A stretch of 6,574 nucleotides of DNA. It comes from Anaerolineae bacterium. Its GTDB lineage: Bacteria > Chloroflexota > Anaerolineae > B4-G1. This document shows, piece after piece, positions 5,032 through 6,574 of this stretch. The position numbers were made by a program, and so were the translations under genes. The first letter of the stretch is position 1. The number at the start of each line of letters is the position of its first letter. The DNA lies in contig JAUWNP010000231.1 of assembly GCA_030612585.1 (NCBI GenBank), forward strand, positions 1 to 6,574, in the 5' to 3' direction. The notes beneath the pieces are model-generated. The model had not been told where the DNA came from and did no database searches. It saw nothing but the letters and a program-made list of their open reading frames with translations.

Positions 5032-6300
5032 CTAGAATCCCCCCAGCAGCTTGCCGATAAGCGTAGCAATCAGGCTATGCGGGTAGAAACCGTTCGCGAA
5101 GTGCGTCACTGTGGCAGCGGCCTCCTCCCCGAGCAACCCTGAATTCTGTGCAATCTCGTTCATCACGGGCGCGGTGAAGCTGCCAGCATAGATTGCAAAG
5201 ACGACGAAGATGGTCGCAGTGATCAACGTACGCACCACGTCACCTTTGTTGATGGCCGCGGCCCACATGGTGAAGAAGACCAGGAAAGTCAGGTCAGCAA
5301 GCGGCAACACCTTACTCCCAGGCAGCACAAGAGCCAGCAAAAGGGTGATGGGTACCATCACGATGGCGACCGCCAAGCCCGTGTCGTTGCCAGTGCCGAT
5401 AGCGGGATCCAGGCCGATGAACACTTCGCGCCCAGGTGCGCGCTTCTCCAAGAACTCCTTGGCCGCATCTGAGATAGGTACCAGGGCTTCCATCAAGATG
5501 CTGATCATCTTGGGCTGGATGTAGAGCACAGCCGCGAGGTTGACACCCAGCAGGAACGCACCGCCGATGCCTGTGCCTGCCAGAAGCCCCATGATGATCC
5601 CGATTGCCGTACCGATGAAGATGGGCTCGCCGAAGATGCCGAATCGCTCCTGGAGCCACTCGGTGGTGAACTTGGGTTGGGACAAGCTGGGGATTTTCTC
5701 CAAGAGTTTGCTGATCGGCAGCCCGATCAGCCCCCACTCGGCATAGCCGGCGGCGTAAGACGAGATGCCCTCGAAACCGAAGTAATCTCTCATCAAGGGC
5801 TGCGTCCAATCACCAACCTTAAGATTGATGCAGTGCACGATCGTGGCCATGCCCAGTCCCAGCCAGAAATTGCCGGTCAGAGTCTGCACGATGACGCCAG
5901 CGATGATGGACTCCCAGTAGTCCCAGATATTGACGCTCAGGGTTTTGGTGACATTCAGGAGCAGCAGAACCAGGTTTGACAGAATGCCCACGGGGATGAA
6001 GATCGCCCCAAGCGCAGAGGCCCAGCCGATAGCGGCAAAGGTGGCCCAACCGGCATCCATATAGGTCAAAGCGCCACCGAAACGCTCGGCCAGCGTGACG
6101 GATACATCAGCGATAGTGCCGATAAAGAAATCAAGCACTAGATAGACGCCTGCAAAGCCTACACCGACAGTCAGCCCAGACCGTAGTGCTCTTCTGAAGC
6201 CCATGCCAAAGACTAACCCGAGCAGGAACAGCACGACGGGCATCATTACCAGCGGACCAAGATTTAGTATGGTCTGAAATACAGTCTCTATGAACCCCAT
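5032..6300 (-). CDS. PTS EIIC permease, galactitol type (GatC/SgcC family)
   Basis: This integral membrane permease (422 residues) forms the sugar-translocating IIC component of a galactitol-family PTS, slightly shorter than E. coli GatC. It has many hydrophobic segments, for example LVMMPVVLFLLGLVFGMGF (17-35), the 42-60 stretch, about 95-116, 226-262 and 308-327. Family landmarks visible are GPLVMMPV near the N-terminus, NIWDYW (124-129), KVGDW (161-165), RFGIFGEP (219-226), VFIGLDPAIG (293-302), VLPGSKVLPLADL (325-337) and a GDVVRTLI segment (353-360). The ATG follows AAGGAGG with eight bases between. No GatA or GatB partner is in the window; they could be upstream beyond 6574 or elsewhere. 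The substrate is probably a polyol or pentitol-like sugar by family, but this is not certain, since relatives transport varied compounds. Confidence 0.93.
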   Translation of the reverse strand: MGFIETVFQTILNLGPLVMMPVVLFLLGLVFGMGFRRALRSGLTVGVGFAGVYLVLDFFIGTIADVSVTLAERFGGALTYMDAGWATFAAIGWASALGAIFIPVGILSNLVLLLLNVTKTLSVNIWDYWESIIAGVIVQTLTGNFWLGLGMATIVHCINLKVGDWTQPLMRDYFGFEGISSYAAGYAEWGLIGLPISKLLEKIPSLSQPKFTTEWLQERFGIFGEPIFIGTAIGIIMGLLAGTGIGGAFLLGVNLAAVLYIQPKMISILMEALVPISDAAKEFLEKRAPGREVFIGLDPAIGTGNDTGLAVAIVMVPITLLLALVLPGSKVLPLADLTFLVFFTMWAAAINKGDVVRTLITATIFVVFAIYAGSFTAPVMNEIAQNSGLLGEEAAATVTHFANGFYPHSLIATLIGKLLGGF

Positions 6301-6306
6301 TTTCGT

Positions 6307-6384
6307 TCCCTCCTTTTTGTATGACTGATGCCAATTCCGACTCTAACTCTTGTCACAAGAAGTCCGCTACATAGTCCCTCCTTT
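6307..6384 (-). repeat. Duplicated Shine-Dalgarno word in the EIIC leader
   Basis: The ten-base word AAAGGAGGGA occurs at 6384-6375 and again at 6316-6307 on the minus strand. The second copy serves the EIIC ATG. The first stands four bases before an ATG (6372-6370) that is followed at once by TAG (6369-6367). A ribosome loaded there would start and stop without elongating. Confidence 0.6.
6348..6360. promoter_or_regulatory. 13-base palindrome in the EIIC leader, possible operator
   Basis: TCTTGT-C-ACAAGA is a perfect odd-length palindrome about 50 bases before the EIIC start. The TTGT.ACAA core resembles sites of dimeric helix-turn-helix sugar regulators in general form. It could also be a small RNA hairpin, though a one-base loop makes the full stem unlikely. 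No regulator gene is in the window. Confidence 0.4.
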
Positions 6385-6442
6385 CCAAATCATCCAGTCG
6401 AGTTCCATCCGATGTAGGGAGTTTGTCCCACAGCCATGCCTC

Positions 6443-6471
6443 ATAACTTAAGGCCACTTTGGGTTTCTCAA
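6443..6471 (-). promoter_or_regulatory. Possible sigma70-type promoter of the PTS gene row
   Basis: On the minus strand TTGAGA (6471-6466, 5/6 match to TTGACA) is followed after 17 bases by AGTTAT (6448-6443, 3/6 match to TATAAT). Transcription would start near 6436, giving a leader of about 135 bases. The weak -10 box leaves this uncertain, and a promoter beyond 6574 is possible. Confidence 0.3.
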
Positions 6472-6488
6472 GGAGCGGTTTTCCTGCG

Positions 6489-6526
6489 ATTCAGGGCAAA
6501 TCTCGCCAGCCAGACCTGAATTTCAG
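6489..6526. repeat. CTGAAT half-site cluster upstream of the possible PTS promoter
   Basis: ATTCAGG (6489-6495) and CCTGAAT (6515-6521) form a 7-base inverted pair with 19 bases between. The second copy also belongs to a compact palindrome, CTGAA-T-TTCAG (6516-6526). The cluster lies just upstream of the proposed -35 box, where an activator or repressor might bind. It is short and may be coincidental. Confidence 0.25.
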
Positions 6527-6574
6527 ACCAAATCGAGTGTCCAGATTCATCCCGGGCACGAAAACAGGCCGTTT

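Larger units (their letters stand above)
6301..6574. other. Leader and upstream region of the EIIC gene
   Basis: These 274 bases contain no supported gene. Minus-strand frames are broken by stops, and nothing resembles a GatB terminus. They hold a possible promoter (6443-6471), an ATG-TAG start-stop after a Shine-Dalgarno sequence (6367-6384), a 13-base palindrome (6348-6360) and small inverted repeats near 6489-6526. The layout suggests a regulated leader of about 135 bases ahead of the PTS permease. Confidence 0.5.

Noticed and set aside
6367..6444. 25-codon minus-strand frame ending at the start-stop TAG
   Set aside because: It has no ribosome binding site, its ATG overlaps the candidate -10 box, and its product is not recognisable.

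Overview
The window looks like chromosomal DNA of a moderately GC-rich bacterium, probably an anaerobe from an environmental lineage. The genes use strong AGGAGG-type ribosome binding sites and some GTG starts. Phosphotransferase (PTS) genes sit together with a corrinoid protein. A Chloroflexota (Anaerolineae-like) or Firmicutes-related host would fit, but this is inference from gene content and no marker gene is present to settle it.

Left part (1-2162), lower GC: the N-terminus of a nitroreductase-family protein (minus strand, running off the left edge), an imperfect 27-bp inverted repeat, and a complete short-chain dehydrogenase/reductase (minus strand). A 230-base divergent intergenic region follows, then a plus-strand gene for a CD-NTase-like nucleotidyltransferase (SMODS/OAS-like fold). 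The nucleotidyltransferase keeps the GGS...GT frame of the active site, but two of the three expected metal-binding acidic positions are glycine. No CBASS effector or accessory gene accompanies it.

Right part (2173-6300, minus strand), higher GC in its distal half: a PTS gene row read right to left. The order is a galactitol-type EIIC permease (GatC family), a two-domain methyltransferase corrinoid protein (MtbC/MtmC-like), HPr and enzyme I. HPr and EI overlap by ATGA and are surely co-transcribed. A perfect 14-bp hairpin lies between EIIC and the corrinoid protein. The EIIC leader (6301-6574) holds a possible promoter, a 13-bp palindrome and an ATG-TAG start-stop behind its own Shine-Dalgarno sequence.

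Together, EI and HPr would pass phosphate from PEP to EIIA/EIIB proteins that are not in the window, for import through the EIIC. The embedded corrinoid protein suggests that the imported or co-metabolised substrate is demethylated, or that two metabolic modules are co-regulated. The points most worth attention are this PTS-corrinoid combination and the CD-NTase with altered catalytic positions.
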